Assembly: GCF_039532215.1 (NCBI RefSeq)
Contig: NZ_BAAARN010000001.1
Coordinates: 913,029 to 977,028, forward strand
DNA from: Pedococcus aerophilus
Lineage (GTDB): Bacteria; Actinomycetota; Actinomycetes; Actinomycetales; Dermatophilaceae
Reading direction: 5' to 3'
DNA length: 64,000 nucleotides
The position numbers and the translations under genes were made by a program. The notes beneath the pieces are model-generated. The model had not been told where the DNA came from and searched no databases. It saw only the letters and a list, made by a program, of their open reading frames with translations. Positions 8,946 through 18,890 of this stretch are shown piece after piece (positions within the stretch are counted from its first letter, which is position 1; every line of letters begins with the position of its first letter).

Positions 8946-8978
8946 GGTATGCCGCGTGGCCGGGCCACGCGGCATACC
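8946..8978 (-). terminator. Perfect palindromic hairpin just after rpmA
   Basis: This is a 33-base inverted repeat with 16-bp perfect arms (GGTATGCCGCGTGGCC) and a 1-nt centre, folding to about a 15-bp stem with a 3-nt loop. It begins 5 nt beyond the rpmA stop. Both arms contain the over-represented word GTATGCCGC. Together with the hairpin at 8906 it probably ends most rplU-rpmA transcripts before obg. Confidence 0.7.
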
Positions 8979-8983
8979 GAATG

Positions 8984-9253
8984 TCAGCTGGCGTCCGCGG
9001 TCTCGAGCGGGACGATGTTGACGACCTTGCGGCGACGCTTGGTGCCGAACTCCACGTTGCCCGCGACGAGCGCGAACAGCGTGTCGTCGCCACCGCGGCC
9101 GACACCCTCACCGGGGTGGAAGTGCGTGCCGCGCTGGCGGACGATGATCTCGCCCGCGTTGACGAGCTGGCCGCCGAAGCGCTTCACGCCGAGTCGCTGT
9201 GCGTTGGAGTCGCGACCGTTGCGGGTCGAGGACGCACCCTTCTTGTGTGCCAT
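8984..9253 (-). CDS. rpmA: 50S ribosomal protein L27
   Basis: L27 lies near the peptidyl-transferase centre. The 89-residue protein begins [17 protein letters not shown], the conserved L27 N-terminus that reaches the active site, and contains the [23 protein letters not shown] block. It has no N-terminal extension of the kind cleaved in Firmicutes. It is 51 nt downstream of rplU in the usual operon and is followed by two hairpins. Confidence 0.99.
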   Translation of the reverse strand: MAHKKGASSTRNGRDSNAQRLGVKRFGGQLVNAGEIIVRQRGTHFHPGEGVGRGGDDTLFALVAGNVEFGTKRRRKVVNIVPLETADAS

Positions 9254-9304
9254 GTCAGTGCCTGCCTTCTGCTAAGTCTCTGGGGTTCCGAAAAGGGTGC
9301 CGAC

Positions 9305-9613
9305 TCAGGCGTCGATCGAGGTGATCTTGACCTGGGTCGAGTGCTGACGGTGGCCCTGACGCTTGCGGTAACCCGTCTTGTTCTTGAACTTCATGATCGT
9401 GATCTTCGGGCCCTTGGTGGGCTTGACGACCTCGGCCTTGACGGTGAACTTGGCGAGCTTGGCAGCATCGCTGGTCACGGTCGAGCCGTCGACGACGAGA
9501 AGGGGGGTCAGGTCGATGCTGTCGCCAGCCGCGCCCTTGACCTTGTCGATGATGAGGACGTCGCCGACGGAAACCTTCTCCTGGCGACCACCTGCGCGAA
9601 CGATCGCGTACAC
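9305..9613 (-). CDS. rplU: 50S ribosomal protein L21
   Basis: L21 binds 23S rRNA on the solvent side of the large subunit. The 102-residue protein starts MYAIVRAGGRQEKV and ends with the KNKTGYRKRQGHRQHSTQVKI signature. Start codon is GTG at 9613. It is the first gene of the L21-L27 operon; a promoter candidate lies about 55-80 nt upstream. Confidence 0.99.
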   Translation of the reverse strand: MYAIVRAGGRQEKVSVGDVLIIDKVKGAAGDSIDLTPLLVVDGSTVTSDAAKLAKFTVKAEVVKPTKGPKITIMKFKNKTGYRKRQGHRQHSTQVKITSIDA

Positions 9614-9665
9614 GTGGAACTCTCTTTCAGTACTTCGGGAGGCACGCGCTCTCTGTCTGGACCGT

Positions 9666-9693
9666 CCGATAGCTACCCGGCTTGACGAGTCAA
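9666..9693 (-). promoter_or_regulatory. Candidate promoter for rplU-rpmA
   Basis: On the minus strand a TTGACT (-35, complement of 9688-9693) is followed after 16 nt by TATCGG (-10, complement of 9666-9671). The -35 element sits inside a small palindrome CTTGAC-GA-GTCAAG (9681-9694). The site is upstream of rplU and after the rne terminator, where a ribosomal promoter is expected. The -10 match is modest. Confidence 0.4.
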
Positions 9694-9746
9694 GACGCGG
9701 ACATCAGAGCGGTGGGCGCACCAAGAGTTGAGAATACCCGGTGGTT

Positions 9747-9776
9747 GCCCTGCCGACCAAACCGGCTCGGCAGGGC
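9747..9776 (-). terminator. Hairpin terminator of rne
   Basis: Perfect 10-bp arms GCCCTGCCGA/TCGGCAGGGC enclose a 10-nt loop. It lies 14 nt beyond the rne stop on the minus strand and before the rplU promoter region, so it fits as the rne terminator. Confidence 0.6.
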
Positions 9777-9789
9777 TGACCAGCGGTGA

Positions 9790-12700
9790 TCAGGAGCCGG
9801 ACGGGGCGGAGTCGGTGGACTCCCCCACCTCGGCGGCACGCGGCGGGCCGGCCGGGGCGACGACCCGGCCACGGCGACGCCGCTTGGGGGCGGGCGCCTC
9901 GGCGACGGGGGCCCGCTCTTCGGCGACGGGGGTCGGCTCCTCGACCTGAGGTGCTGCGCCCGCCGGCTCGACGGAGGGCTCGGGCTCGGCGGGGTTCTCG
10001 GCGTCGGGCTCACTGGAGGGCTCGGGCGCGGGGGTCGGCTCGGACTCCACCACCGGCTCGGGCTCGACTGCGGGCTCGGTCGTGGGCTCGGTCATGGGCT
10101 CGGTCGTGGGCTCGGTCGAGGCCTCCACCGCGGCCTTGGGCTCGGGTTCGTCCTGGCTGTCGGCCTCGCGCACCTGAACGATGGGCTCGTCCTGGGCCGG
10201 GACGGCAAGCAGCGCGTCCTCGTCGTGGTGCTCGCCCGCCGACTTCAGCGCCGCCGCGTGGGCAGCAGCCGCGATCTGGGCCGGGGTCGGCCCCGAGTGC
10301 ACCGGGGCGCCGGAGTCCTGACCGCCCGAGGACGGTCCACGACCACCCTGGGACGAGGAGCCCTGGGAACCCTGGGAGCCCTGGGCACCCTGGGCCTCTG
10401 AGCCGGCGCGGCCGCCGCGACGGCTGCGCGTGCTGCCGCCACCGGCACCGGCCGCGCCGCTGCGCTGGGAGCCGCCACCGGCGCCGGAGCCACCGTTGTC
10501 GCCGCCGGACGCCTTGTCGACGGGGTCGGCGTGGACGATGATCCCGCGACCACCGCAGTGCTCGCAGTTCTCCGAGAACACCTCGATGAGGCCGGAGCCG
10601 ACCCGCTTGCGCGTCATCTGCACGAGGCCGAGCGAGGTGACCTCGGCGACCTGGTGCTTGGTGCGGTCGCGACCGAGGCACTCGAGCAGGCGCCGGACCA
10701 CGAGGTCGCGGTTGCTCTCGAGGACCATGTCGATGAAGTCGATGACGATGATGCCGCCGATGTCGCGCAGCCGGAGCTGTCGCACGATCTCCTCGGCCGC
10801 CTCGATGTTGTTCTTGGTGACGGTCTCCTCCAGGTTGCCCCCGGAGCCGACGAACTTGCCGGTGTTGACGTCGACGACGGTCATGGCCTCCGTGCGGTCG
10901 ATGACCAGCGAGCCACCGGACGGCAGCCAGACCTTGCGGTCCATGGCCTTGGCGATCTGCTCGTCCACCCGGTAGTGGGTGAACAGGTCCTCCTCGGAGG
11001 TCCACTTGTGCAGGCGCTCGGCCAGGTCGGGGGCGACGTCGCCGAGGTACTCGCTGACCTCGCCGTAGGCCTGGTCGCCCGCGACGACGAGCGAGGTGAA
11101 GTCCTCGTTGAAGACGTCGCGGATGACGCGGACGGTGAGGTCGGGCTCGCCGTGGACGAGGACCGGCGCGGCGCCCTTGCCCTTGCCGCCGGACTTGGAG
11201 TCGGCCTTGGCCTTGATCTTCTCCCACGTCTTGGTCAGGCGCTCGACGTCGGCCCGCAGCTCCTCCTCGCTCGCACCCTCGGCGGCGGTGCGCACGATGA
11301 CGCCTGCGCGGTCCGGCACGACCTCCTTGAGGATGCCCTTGAGGCGGGCGCGCTCGGTGTCGGGGAGCTTGCGGGAGATGCCGGTCATGCTGCCCTCGGG
11401 CACATAGACCAGGTAGCGGCCGGGCAGCGAGATCTGGCTGGTGAGGCGGGCGCCCTTGTGGCCGATCGGGTCCTTGGTGACCTGCACGAGCACGGAGTCA
11501 CCGGACTTGAGGGCGTTCTCGATGCGCTTGGGCGCGTTGGAGTCCAGCCCGGCGGCGTCCCAGTTGACCTCACCCGCGTAGAGCACGGCGTTGCGGCCCT
11601 TGCCGATGTCGACGAACGCGGCCTCCATGGAGGGCAGCACGTTCTGGACCCGGCCGAGGTAGATGTTGCCCGCCATCGACACATTGGTCTCGCGGGAGAC
11701 GTAGTGCTCGACGAGCACGTCGTCCTCGAGGACACCGATCTGGGTGCGCCCCTCGCGCTCGCGGACCACCATGACCCGCTCGACGCTCTCGCGACGGGCG
11801 AGGAACTCGGCCTCGGTGATGATCGTGCGGCGGCGGCCGGCTTCTCGACCCTCGCGGCGGCGCTGCTTCTTGGCCTCGAGGCGGGTGGAACCCTTGACGC
11901 TCTGGGGCTCGTCGCTCTGGCGACGCGCCTCGCGGACCCTGGTCACGGTGCCGGGCGGGTCGTCACCCTCGGCGGAGGAACCGCTGCGGCGGCGACGACG
12001 GCGACGACGGCTCGAGGTGCTCTCGGAGTCGCCCTGCTCGTCGTCGGAGTCGGGACCGGTCGACGTCTGGTCGGTGGCCTCGTCGGAGTCCGCGGAGTCG
12101 GAGGCATCCGAGTCGGTCGAGTCGGTCGTGTCGGACGCGTCGGAGTCGGACTGGCCACGGCCCCGGCCACGGCCCTTGCCGCCACGGCGACGACGACGGC
12201 GGCCGCCCTCGGAGGACGTCTCGTCGTCACTGGCGTCGTTGTCGCCGGGCCCCGCGCCGTCCTGGTCCTCGGCGTCACCCTCGAGGGTGGCGCTGTCGGT
12301 GGCCTCGCCGGCGTCGGCCGAGGCGCCACCGCGCGATCCGCGGCCACGACCGCGGCCACGGCTGCGTCGCGAACCGGTCGGCTGCTCGGCGTCGCCGCCC
12401 TGCCCACCCTCGCGGGCGTCGGTCCGGTCGGTCTGGTCGGTGGTGGTGTCGGTGTCGCCCTGCCCGCTGCGCTCGTCGGCCTCGACCGGCGTGGAGGCCG
12501 ACGGTGAGGACGAGGCGGGGGCACTGGACTGTGCCGGCCCGGCGGGCGCGGGGGCACCAGCGGCGGCGCTTGCCCGTCGGCGGCGCGGCGCGGCCTTGGC
12601 CGGGTCCGGAGCCTGGAACAGCAGCCCGAAGCTCGGCACGGTCGCGGCGGCGGAGGCCTCCTGCGCGGCAGCCTCGGCGGCAGCAGCAGCCTCGGCCTCC

Positions 12701-13269
12701 TCGTCGGTCTCGGCCACGCTGGCGTCCTCGGAGACGGCCGGGAGCACCCCGTCGCCGTCCGTGGAGGTGGTGGCGAGGGGGGCGGGGTCACCCGATGGGT
12801 CGGCAGTCAGCTCGAGGGCGTCCGCGTCGAGGACGGCCGCACCGGTCTCGGCGGGCGCAGCCGCGGCGGCCTTCTTCGAGGTGCGCTTGGTGGCGGCCTT
12901 CTTCGCCGTCTTCTTGGCGGTGGCCTTGCGGGCCGTCTTCTTCGCCGGTGCCGGCGCATCGTCCCCGGTGTCGCCGTCGGTCGCGGCGGGCAGGTCGGTC
13001 GCCTCGTGCATCGGGGCGGCCTCGGTCGTGACGACGTCGATGTCCGCAGGCGCGACCGGCTCGGCCACCGCGTCGACGGGTGCCTCTGCCAGGCCGTCCA
13101 CGGGGGCCGGAGCCGGGGCGGAGGTCTTCTTGGTGGCGCGACGTGGCGCGCGCTTGCGCGCCGGAGCCTTGGCCGGGACGTCGGTGGGGGCATCGGTGGT
13201 GGCATCCGCGGGCTGCTGGGTGCCCGTCGTGCCGTCGTTGGTGGGGAACTGGTCTTCCGTGGAGGCCAT
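9790..13269 (-). CDS. rne: Ribonuclease E/G
   Basis: This is the endoribonuclease for rRNA processing and mRNA decay. The 1159-residue actinobacterial form has its catalytic core in the middle: an S1 domain from about residue 525 (VSMAGNIYLGRVQNVLPSM), Mg-binding aspartates in VVDVNTGKF (about 795) and IVIDFID (about 843), and the zinc-link CEHCGG near 900. The first ~470 residues are low-complexity: Lys-Ala repeats like histone H1 tails (residues 105-150), long acidic Ser/Thr/Asp tracts and Arg/Gly-rich patches. The last ~230 residues are Pro/Glu/Ala-rich with TEP repeats. Such arms bind RNA and partner proteins. An AAGGA precedes the ATG at 13269; the true start within the disordered region is uncertain. 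Confidence 0.96.
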   Translation of the reverse strand: MASTEDQFPTNDGTTGTQQPADATTDAPTDVPAKAPARKRAPRRATKKTSAPAPAPVDGLAEAPVDAVAEPVAPADIDVVTTEAAPMHEATDLPAATDGDTGDDAPAPAKKTARKATAKKTAKKAATKRTSKKAAAAAPAETGAAVLDADALELTADPSGDPAPLATTSTDGDGVLPAVSEDASVAETDEEAEAAAAAEAAAQEASAAATVPSFGLLFQAPDPAKAAPRRRRASAAAGAPAPAGPAQSSAPASSSPSASTPVEADERSGQGDTDTTTDQTDRTDAREGGQGGDAEQPTGSRRSRGRGRGRGSRGGASADAGEATDSATLEGDAEDQDGAGPGDNDASDDETSSEGGRRRRRRGGKGRGRGRGQSDSDASDTTDSTDSDASDSADSDEATDQTSTGPDSDDEQGDSESTSSRRRRRRRRSGSSAEGDDPPGTVTRVREARRQSDEPQSVKGSTRLEAKKQRRREGREAGRRRTIITEAEFLARRESVERVMVVREREGRTQIGVLEDDVLVEHYVSRETNVSMAGNIYLGRVQNVLPSMEAAFVDIGKGRNAVLYAGEVNWDAAGLDSNAPKRIENALKSGDSVLVQVTKDPIGHKGARLTSQISLPGRYLVYVPEGSMTGISRKLPDTERARLKGILKEVVPDRAGVIVRTAAEGASEEELRADVERLTKTWEKIKAKADSKSGGKGKGAAPVLVHGEPDLTVRVIRDVFNEDFTSLVVAGDQAYGEVSEYLGDVAPDLAERLHKWTSEEDLFTHYRVDEQIAKAMDRKVWLPSGGSLVIDRTEAMTVVDVNTGKFVGSGGNLEETVTKNNIEAAEEIVRQLRLRDIGGIIVIDFIDMVLESNRDLVVRRLLECLGRDRTKHQVAEVTSLGLVQMTRKRVGSGLIEVFSENCEHCGGRGIIVHADPVDKASGGDNGGSGAGGGSQRSGAAGAGGGSTRSRRGGRAGSEAQGAQGSQGSQGSSSQGGRGPSSGGQDSGAPVHSGPTPAQIAAAAHAAALKSAGEHHDEDALLAVPAQDEPIVQVREADSQDEPEPKAAVEASTEPTTEPMTEPTTEPAVEPEPVVESEPTPAPEPSSEPDAENPAEPEPSVEPAGAAPQVEEPTPVAEERAPVAEAPAPKRRRRGRVVAPAGPPRAAEVGESTDSAPSGS

Positions 13270-13363
13270 CTCGGCGTCCTTCCGTCACCCACGAGGTGAG
13301 GGCCACACCCGAAGGTCCCGTCAGGGCCTTCCGATCAGCCACGTGGTGCGCGGTTCGTGCAGT

Positions 13364-13391
13364 CGTGTCGGCAACGGGTGCTGTCGACACG
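13364..13391. promoter_or_regulatory. Inverted repeat upstream of rne
   Basis: CGTGTCG (13364-13370) and CGACACG (13385-13391) form perfect 7-bp arms with a 14-nt spacer in the 175-bp gap between rne and the TIGR03936 gene. It lies 95-122 nt before the rne ATG, in the 5' leader or promoter. It could be an operator or a leader hairpin; RNase E mRNAs are often self-regulated through leader structure. No clear promoter boxes were recognised. Confidence 0.3.
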
Positions 13392-13444
13392 GAAGTCATT
13401 TGGCTTACGTCCGACGAGGCTCGCGCAGGTCGCGCGGCACCGGG

Positions 13445-14197
13445 TCAGGCGCCGTCGTCGTTCTCGTCGGCAGCCAGTGGATCAGCCACCCCAGCGGTTG
13501 CGGAGTGCAGCGGGCCTTGCGCCAGTCGGGTCACCAGGGGTGGTGTCGGTGGTGCCAGCTCCGTTACTGCTCGCAGCGCGGTCAGGACGTCGTCGGGGCG
13601 TACGGCCGGTGTGGTGTGCCGTACGACCACCCGCAGTATCGCACAGTCGGCCTCTTCTGACGCGCTGACGGCCAACGACACGACGGCCGACCTCACGTCG
13701 AAGGTCCTCGGGCCGGTCTTGAAGGTGCGGCTCACCTCGACGACGTCACGTGACAGCAGCTCGTCGGCCGCCGCATGGACCTCCTCGACCGGTACCCCGC
13801 GGAACTCGATGACCCAGTCGCTGGCCTGCAGCCGGTCGGCCAGCGACCCCGGTGCCGCCTCGACGACCTCGAGCACGTCGAGTCCGTCGGGCAGCGCCTC
13901 GTCGAGGGCGGCCCGCAGCGACTCGGTGTCGACCCGCTCGGTCACCGAGATCTCGAAGTACTCCGCCTCGCTGGCGGTGCCGGTGGGCGCCGCGTTCGCG
14001 TAGCTGACCTTGGGGTGCGGGTGGAACCCGGCGGAGAACGCCATGGGCACGCCCGCCCGCCGCAGCGCCCGCTCGAGGGCCCGCTGGAAGTCACGGGTGG
14101 AGGAGAAGCGCAGGCGACCGCGCTTGGCGTACCTGATCCGGAGCTTCATCACCGCCGGGGCGGGGGGCGGGCCTTCGGGTACGCGCTGTCGAGCCAT
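13445..14197 (-). CDS. TIGR03936 family radical-SAM-associated protein (DUF2344)
   Basis: The 250-residue protein matches DUF2344: KLRIRYAKRGRLRFSSTRDFQRALERALRRAGVP, then AFSAGFHPHPKVSYANAAPTGTASEAEYFE. In many bacteria this domain is fused to, or encoded next to, a TIGR03960-type radical SAM protein and is thought to work with it, probably in RNA modification; the exact reaction is not settled. Here the partner lies at 16061-18064 on the same strand but is separated by a plus-strand aminotransferase gene. ATG at 14197 gives the family-like N-terminus. rne follows 175 nt downstream. Confidence 0.9.
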   Translation of the reverse strand: MARQRVPEGPPPAPAVMKLRIRYAKRGRLRFSSTRDFQRALERALRRAGVPMAFSAGFHPHPKVSYANAAPTGTASEAEYFEISVTERVDTESLRAALDEALPDGLDVLEVVEAAPGSLADRLQASDWVIEFRGVPVEEVHAAADELLSRDVVEVSRTFKTGPRTFDVRSAVVSLAVSASEEADCAILRVVVRHTTPAVRPDDVLTALRAVTELAPPTPPLVTRLAQGPLHSATAGVADPLAADENDDGA

Positions 14198-14283
14198 GGT
14201 GGGCAAGCCTAGGGGCGAGGCCGCCCACCCACGGAATCCGGACTCCCGTGCGGCACTCCCCCTGCCACCCCTAGCGTTGCCCC

Positions 14284-15651
14284 ATGGCAACCCTGGACCG
14301 CGCACGACTGGCCTCCCTCCTCGAGCAGGAGCAGGCCGCATACACGAGCAACCACCCCCGCAGCCGTGAGCTGTTCGGGCAGGCGGACAACCTCTTCGGC
14401 CGGGTGCCGATGACGTGGATGAACATGTGGACCGGCGGGTTCCCCCTCTACCTCGACCACGCGACGGGCAACCGGGTCACCGACGTCGACGGGCACACCT
14501 ACGTCGACTTCGCCCTCGGTGACACCGGCGCGATGGCCGGTCACTCGCCCAAGCCGACCGTGGCCGCGGTGCAGCGACGTGCCGGCGAGCTCGGCGGCAT
14601 CACGACGATGCTCCCCACGGGCGACGCCCAGTGGGTGGGAGCCGAGCTCGAGCGACGGTTCGGTATGCCGCTGTGGAGCTTCACCCTGTCGGCCACCGAC
14701 GCCAACCGGTGGGCCATCCGCCTCGCCCGGCTGGCGACGGGCAAGCCCAAGGTGCTCGTCTTCGCGTACTGCTACCACGGGTCGGTGGACGAGGCGTTCG
14801 CGCTGCCCGGCCCCGAGGGCAAGGCGCAGAGCCGCCCGGGCAACGTCGCTCCCCCGGTCGACCTCGACCTCACGACGCGCGTCGCGACCTGGAACGACAT
14901 CGAGTCGGTCGAGGCGGCTCTCGCCCACGGCGACGTGGCCGTCGTCCTCACCGAGCCCGCCCTGACCAACATCGGCATCGTGCTGCCCGAGGACGGGTTC
15001 CTCGAGCGCGTGCGCGAGCTCGCCACCGAGCACGGTGCGCTGCTGCTCATCGACGAGACCCACACGTTCTCGGCCGGCTGGGGCGGGGCCACCCGCGCGT
15101 GGGGCCTGGAGCCCGACATCTTCGTGATCGGCAAGTCGATCGGCGGCGGGATCCCCTGCGGCGCCTACGGCATCACCCGCGAGGTCGCGGCGGCGGTCAC
15201 TCGGCACACCGATGCCGGTGAGGCGGACATCGTCGACGTGGGCGGGGTCGGCGGCACCCTCGCCGGCAATGCGCTGTCGACGGCAGCCATGCGCGCGACA
15301 CTGGGCGAGGTGCTCACCGAGGACGCGTTCGCCCACATGGTCGAACTCGCCACGGCGTTCACGGCCGGCGTGCAGGCCACCTTCGACGAGCTCGACGTCC
15401 CGTGGTCGGTCTCCCAGCTCGGAGCCCGCGCGGAGTACCGCTTCGCCCGCCCCGCGCCGCGCACCGGCGAGGAGTCCGCGGCGGCGGCCGACGACGAGCT
15501 CGACGCCTACCTGCACCTCGCGCTGTGCAACCGCGGTGTGCTGATGACGCCGTTCCACAACATGGCCCTCATGTGCCCGGAGACGACGCGGGTCGACGTC
15601 GACCGGCACACCGAGGTCTTCCGCGAGGTCGTGGGCGCGCTCTTCGAGTGA
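14284..15651 (+). CDS. Class III aminotransferase (glutamate-1-semialdehyde aminomutase-like)
   Basis: This 455-residue PLP enzyme belongs to fold type I, class III. Visible marks are VDGHTYVDFALGDTGAMAGHSP near residue 60-85, the PLP-contacting DETHTFSAGWGG (about 257) and the Schiff-base lysine in VIGKSIGGG (about 284). It resembles HemL-type enzymes but lacks the heme-gene context, so it is more likely a catabolic transaminase; the substrate is unknown. The gene faces the opposite way from its neighbours, splits the TIGR03960/TIGR03936 pair and has two hairpins after its stop, all consistent with a later insertion. Confidence 0.85.
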   Translation: MATLDRARLASLLEQEQAAYTSNHPRSRELFGQADNLFGRVPMTWMNMWTGGFPLYLDHATGNRVTDVDGHTYVDFALGDTGAMAGHSPKPTVAAVQRRAGELGGITTMLPTGDAQWVGAELERRFGMPLWSFTLSATDANRWAIRLARLATGKPKVLVFAYCYHGSVDEAFALPGPEGKAQSRPGNVAPPVDLDLTTRVATWNDIESVEAALAHGDVAVVLTEPALTNIGIVLPEDGFLERVRELATEHGALLLIDETHTFSAGWGGATRAWGLEPDIFVIGKSIGGGIPCGAYGITREVAAAVTRHTDAGEADIVDVGGVGGTLAGNALSTAAMRATLGEVLTEDAFAHMVELATAFTAGVQATFDELDVPWSVSQLGARAEYRFARPAPRTGEESAAAADDELDAYLHLALCNRGVLMTPFHNMALMCPETTRVDVDRHTEVFREVVGALFE

Positions 15652-15671
15652 CCCGAAGCTCGTGAGCTGAC

Positions 15672-15697
15672 GCCGGGTTCGCACCAGCAAACCCGGC
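15672..15697 (+). terminator. Hairpin terminator after the aminotransferase gene
   Basis: Perfect 8-bp arms GCCGGGTT/AACCCGGC enclose a 10-nt loop, 20 nt after the aminotransferase stop. It is the first of two hairpins. Confidence 0.55.
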
Positions 15698-15739
15698 CCC
15701 GAAACGCGGCCCCCCGAAAGAGGCCCCAGAACGAGGTAT

Positions 15740-15784
15740 GCCGCCCGCTCACCCCTGGCCCGAGGGCCTGGGTGAGCGGGCGGC
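15740..15784 (+). terminator. Strong hairpin with 15-bp perfect stem
   Basis: GCCGCCCGCTCACCC pairs perfectly with GGGTGAGCGGGCGGC around a 15-nt loop that can itself pair (GGCCC/GGGCC). The left arm overlaps the repeated word GTATGSCGCSCGCTCACCC that starts at 15736. It probably ends aminotransferase transcripts and may act in both directions. Confidence 0.65.
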
Positions 15785-15969
15785 TGTCCTCGAAGCTCTC
15801 CGCACGAGCGTTCCGAGGCACTCACCGACAGGGCGGTGAAGGGGCCGTCCTGTCGACGCGTGTGCGGCCAGGAGGAGATCGACCGCGTGCACCACGCCTA
15901 CCACTGGGGGCCGGGGGTGACCGGCCCTTGCTGGCAGTCCCATTCGACACTGCACGAGGGCCCCGCGCC

Positions 15970-15985
15970 GATGACAAATGTCATC
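15970..15985. promoter_or_regulatory. Palindrome GATGACA-AA-TGTCATC
   Basis: Perfect 7-bp arms with a 2-nt spacer look like a binding site for a dimeric regulator. It lies 76 nt beyond the 3' end of the radical SAM gene, in a convergent gap, an unusual place for an operator. It coincides with the ATG of the short MTNVIDLRAR frame. No regulator is assigned. Confidence 0.25.
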
Positions 15986-16060
15986 GATCTGCGAGCCAGA
16001 TCCGACAGGTCCCGGATCGCGCGGTCTTCTCGCCGTGGACGCCCGGGACCTGACTGCTCC

Positions 16061-18064
<2,004 letters not shown>

Positions 18065-18122
18065 GGTGGGACAAGGGTAACCGGGCGGGCCGCCGCTGCC
18101 GAAAACGACGAGACTGGCTGGT

Positions 18123-18740
18123 ATGCAGCGTGCGCAGCCCCCAGCGGGACGAACCGGTCCGGTCCTGGGTCCCCTGCCCGGCCTCCCCCGTGCTTGGGGC
18201 GTCACGGAGCAGGAGTGGGCGACGGCACTCCCGTGCGACGAGGGCACCGGTCCCGGCTGGGTCCGCCTGATGCGTGGGGTCTCGTGCTCCGCCCCGCCCG
18301 AGGCGCTGTGGCCGTGGTTGTGCATGATGCGCCGGGCGCCCTACTCCTACGACTGGGTCGACAACCTCGGCCGTCGCAGCCCCCGCACGCTCGACCCGGC
18401 GGTGGCCGACCTCGCACCGGGGCAGGTGGTCGCGACCGTGTTCGTGCTCGAGTCGTTCGTCCAGGGCGAGAGCTTCACCATGACGCTGCGCCCGGGGCGC
18501 GCGACCGCCGCGTTCGGGCAGATCCGCTCGACGTACGCCGTGTGGCCGGCTCCGTCGGCGACAGGTGGCGGCAGCCGGATCGTCGGGGTCATGCACTGCG
18601 CCCCGAGACCCTCGCTCCCCCGTCGAGCGGCGGGTGTCCTGCTGGACTGGGGCGACCTGGTCATGATGCGCAAGCAGCTGCGGACCTTCGCCGAGCTGGC
18701 CGAGCGCGACTCCCAGCAAGTTCCCAGACCGTCGTCGTAG
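18123..18740 (+). CDS. SRPBCC-like protein
   Basis: This 205-residue protein of uncertain function resembles actinobacterial SRPBCC (START/Bet v1) proteins that bind lipids or hydrophobic ligands. The segment SCSAPPEALWPWLCMMRRAPYSYDWVDNLGRR (residues 52-83) is like the start of that fold, and a mixed beta region with a final helix (DWGDLVMMRKQLRTFAELAE) follows. There is no signal peptide. It diverges from the radical SAM gene and is followed 11 nt later by a small membrane frame. Assignment rests on pattern likeness only. Confidence 0.65.
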   Translation: MQRAQPPAGRTGPVLGPLPGLPRAWGVTEQEWATALPCDEGTGPGWVRLMRGVSCSAPPEALWPWLCMMRRAPYSYDWVDNLGRRSPRTLDPAVADLAPGQVVATVFVLESFVQGESFTMTLRPGRATAAFGQIRSTYAVWPAPSATGGGSRIVGVMHCAPRPSLPRRAAGVLLDWGDLVMMRKQLRTFAELAERDSQQVPRPSS

Positions 18741-18751
18741 CCTCCCGACCC

Positions 18752-18889
18752 ATGCGTGCGTCGACGGTCAGGATCATCGCCGGGTTCGGCCTGCTGCTCG
18801 CCGTGGCGATGTCGGCGCACTGGATCGGGCCGGGACCCGACCCCGCCCCCACGTCGCACCACGCGACCCAGCAGGCCCCCGGCCGCTGA
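18752..18889 (+). CDS. Small membrane peptide, hypothetical
   Basis: This 45-residue frame starts with ATG 11 nt after the SRPBCC-like gene. It has a basic start (MRASTVR), a hydrophobic segment (about residues 8-21, IIAGFGLLLAVAMSA) and a Pro/His/Gln tail. It could be a one-pass membrane peptide co-expressed with the gene before it. No family is recognised and no good Shine-Dalgarno is seen. It ends 1 nt before the end of the convergent reductase gene. Confidence 0.45.
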   Translation: MRASTVRIIAGFGLLLAVAMSAHWIGPGPDPAPTSHHATQQAPGR

Positions 18890-18890
18890 G

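Larger units (their letters stand above)
15652..16060. other. 409-bp convergent intergenic region
   Basis: This gap lies between the ends of the aminotransferase (+) and the radical SAM gene (-). It holds two hairpin terminators, one intergenic GTATGCCGCCCGCTCACCC word (15736) and a 16-base palindrome at 15970. A plus-strand frame starts with ATG at 15971 (MTNVIDLRAR) but then runs antisense through the radical SAM gene; it may be a remnant of a lost gene or chance. No protein gene is called. Confidence 0.6.

Noticed and set aside
12896-12930. Lys-Ala-rich repeats read as a separate histone-like gene
   Set aside because: They are in frame with rne and form part of its N-terminal arm, with no separate start signal.
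10531-13660. Very long plus-strand open frames antisense to rne (over 600 codons)
   Set aside because: They are shadows of the high-GC minus-strand gene; the minus frame encodes clear RNase E motifs and the antisense proteins match no family.
15672-15697. tRNA-like GGTTCGCACC segment
   Set aside because: No acceptor, D or anticodon arms surround it; it is simply part of a terminator hairpin.
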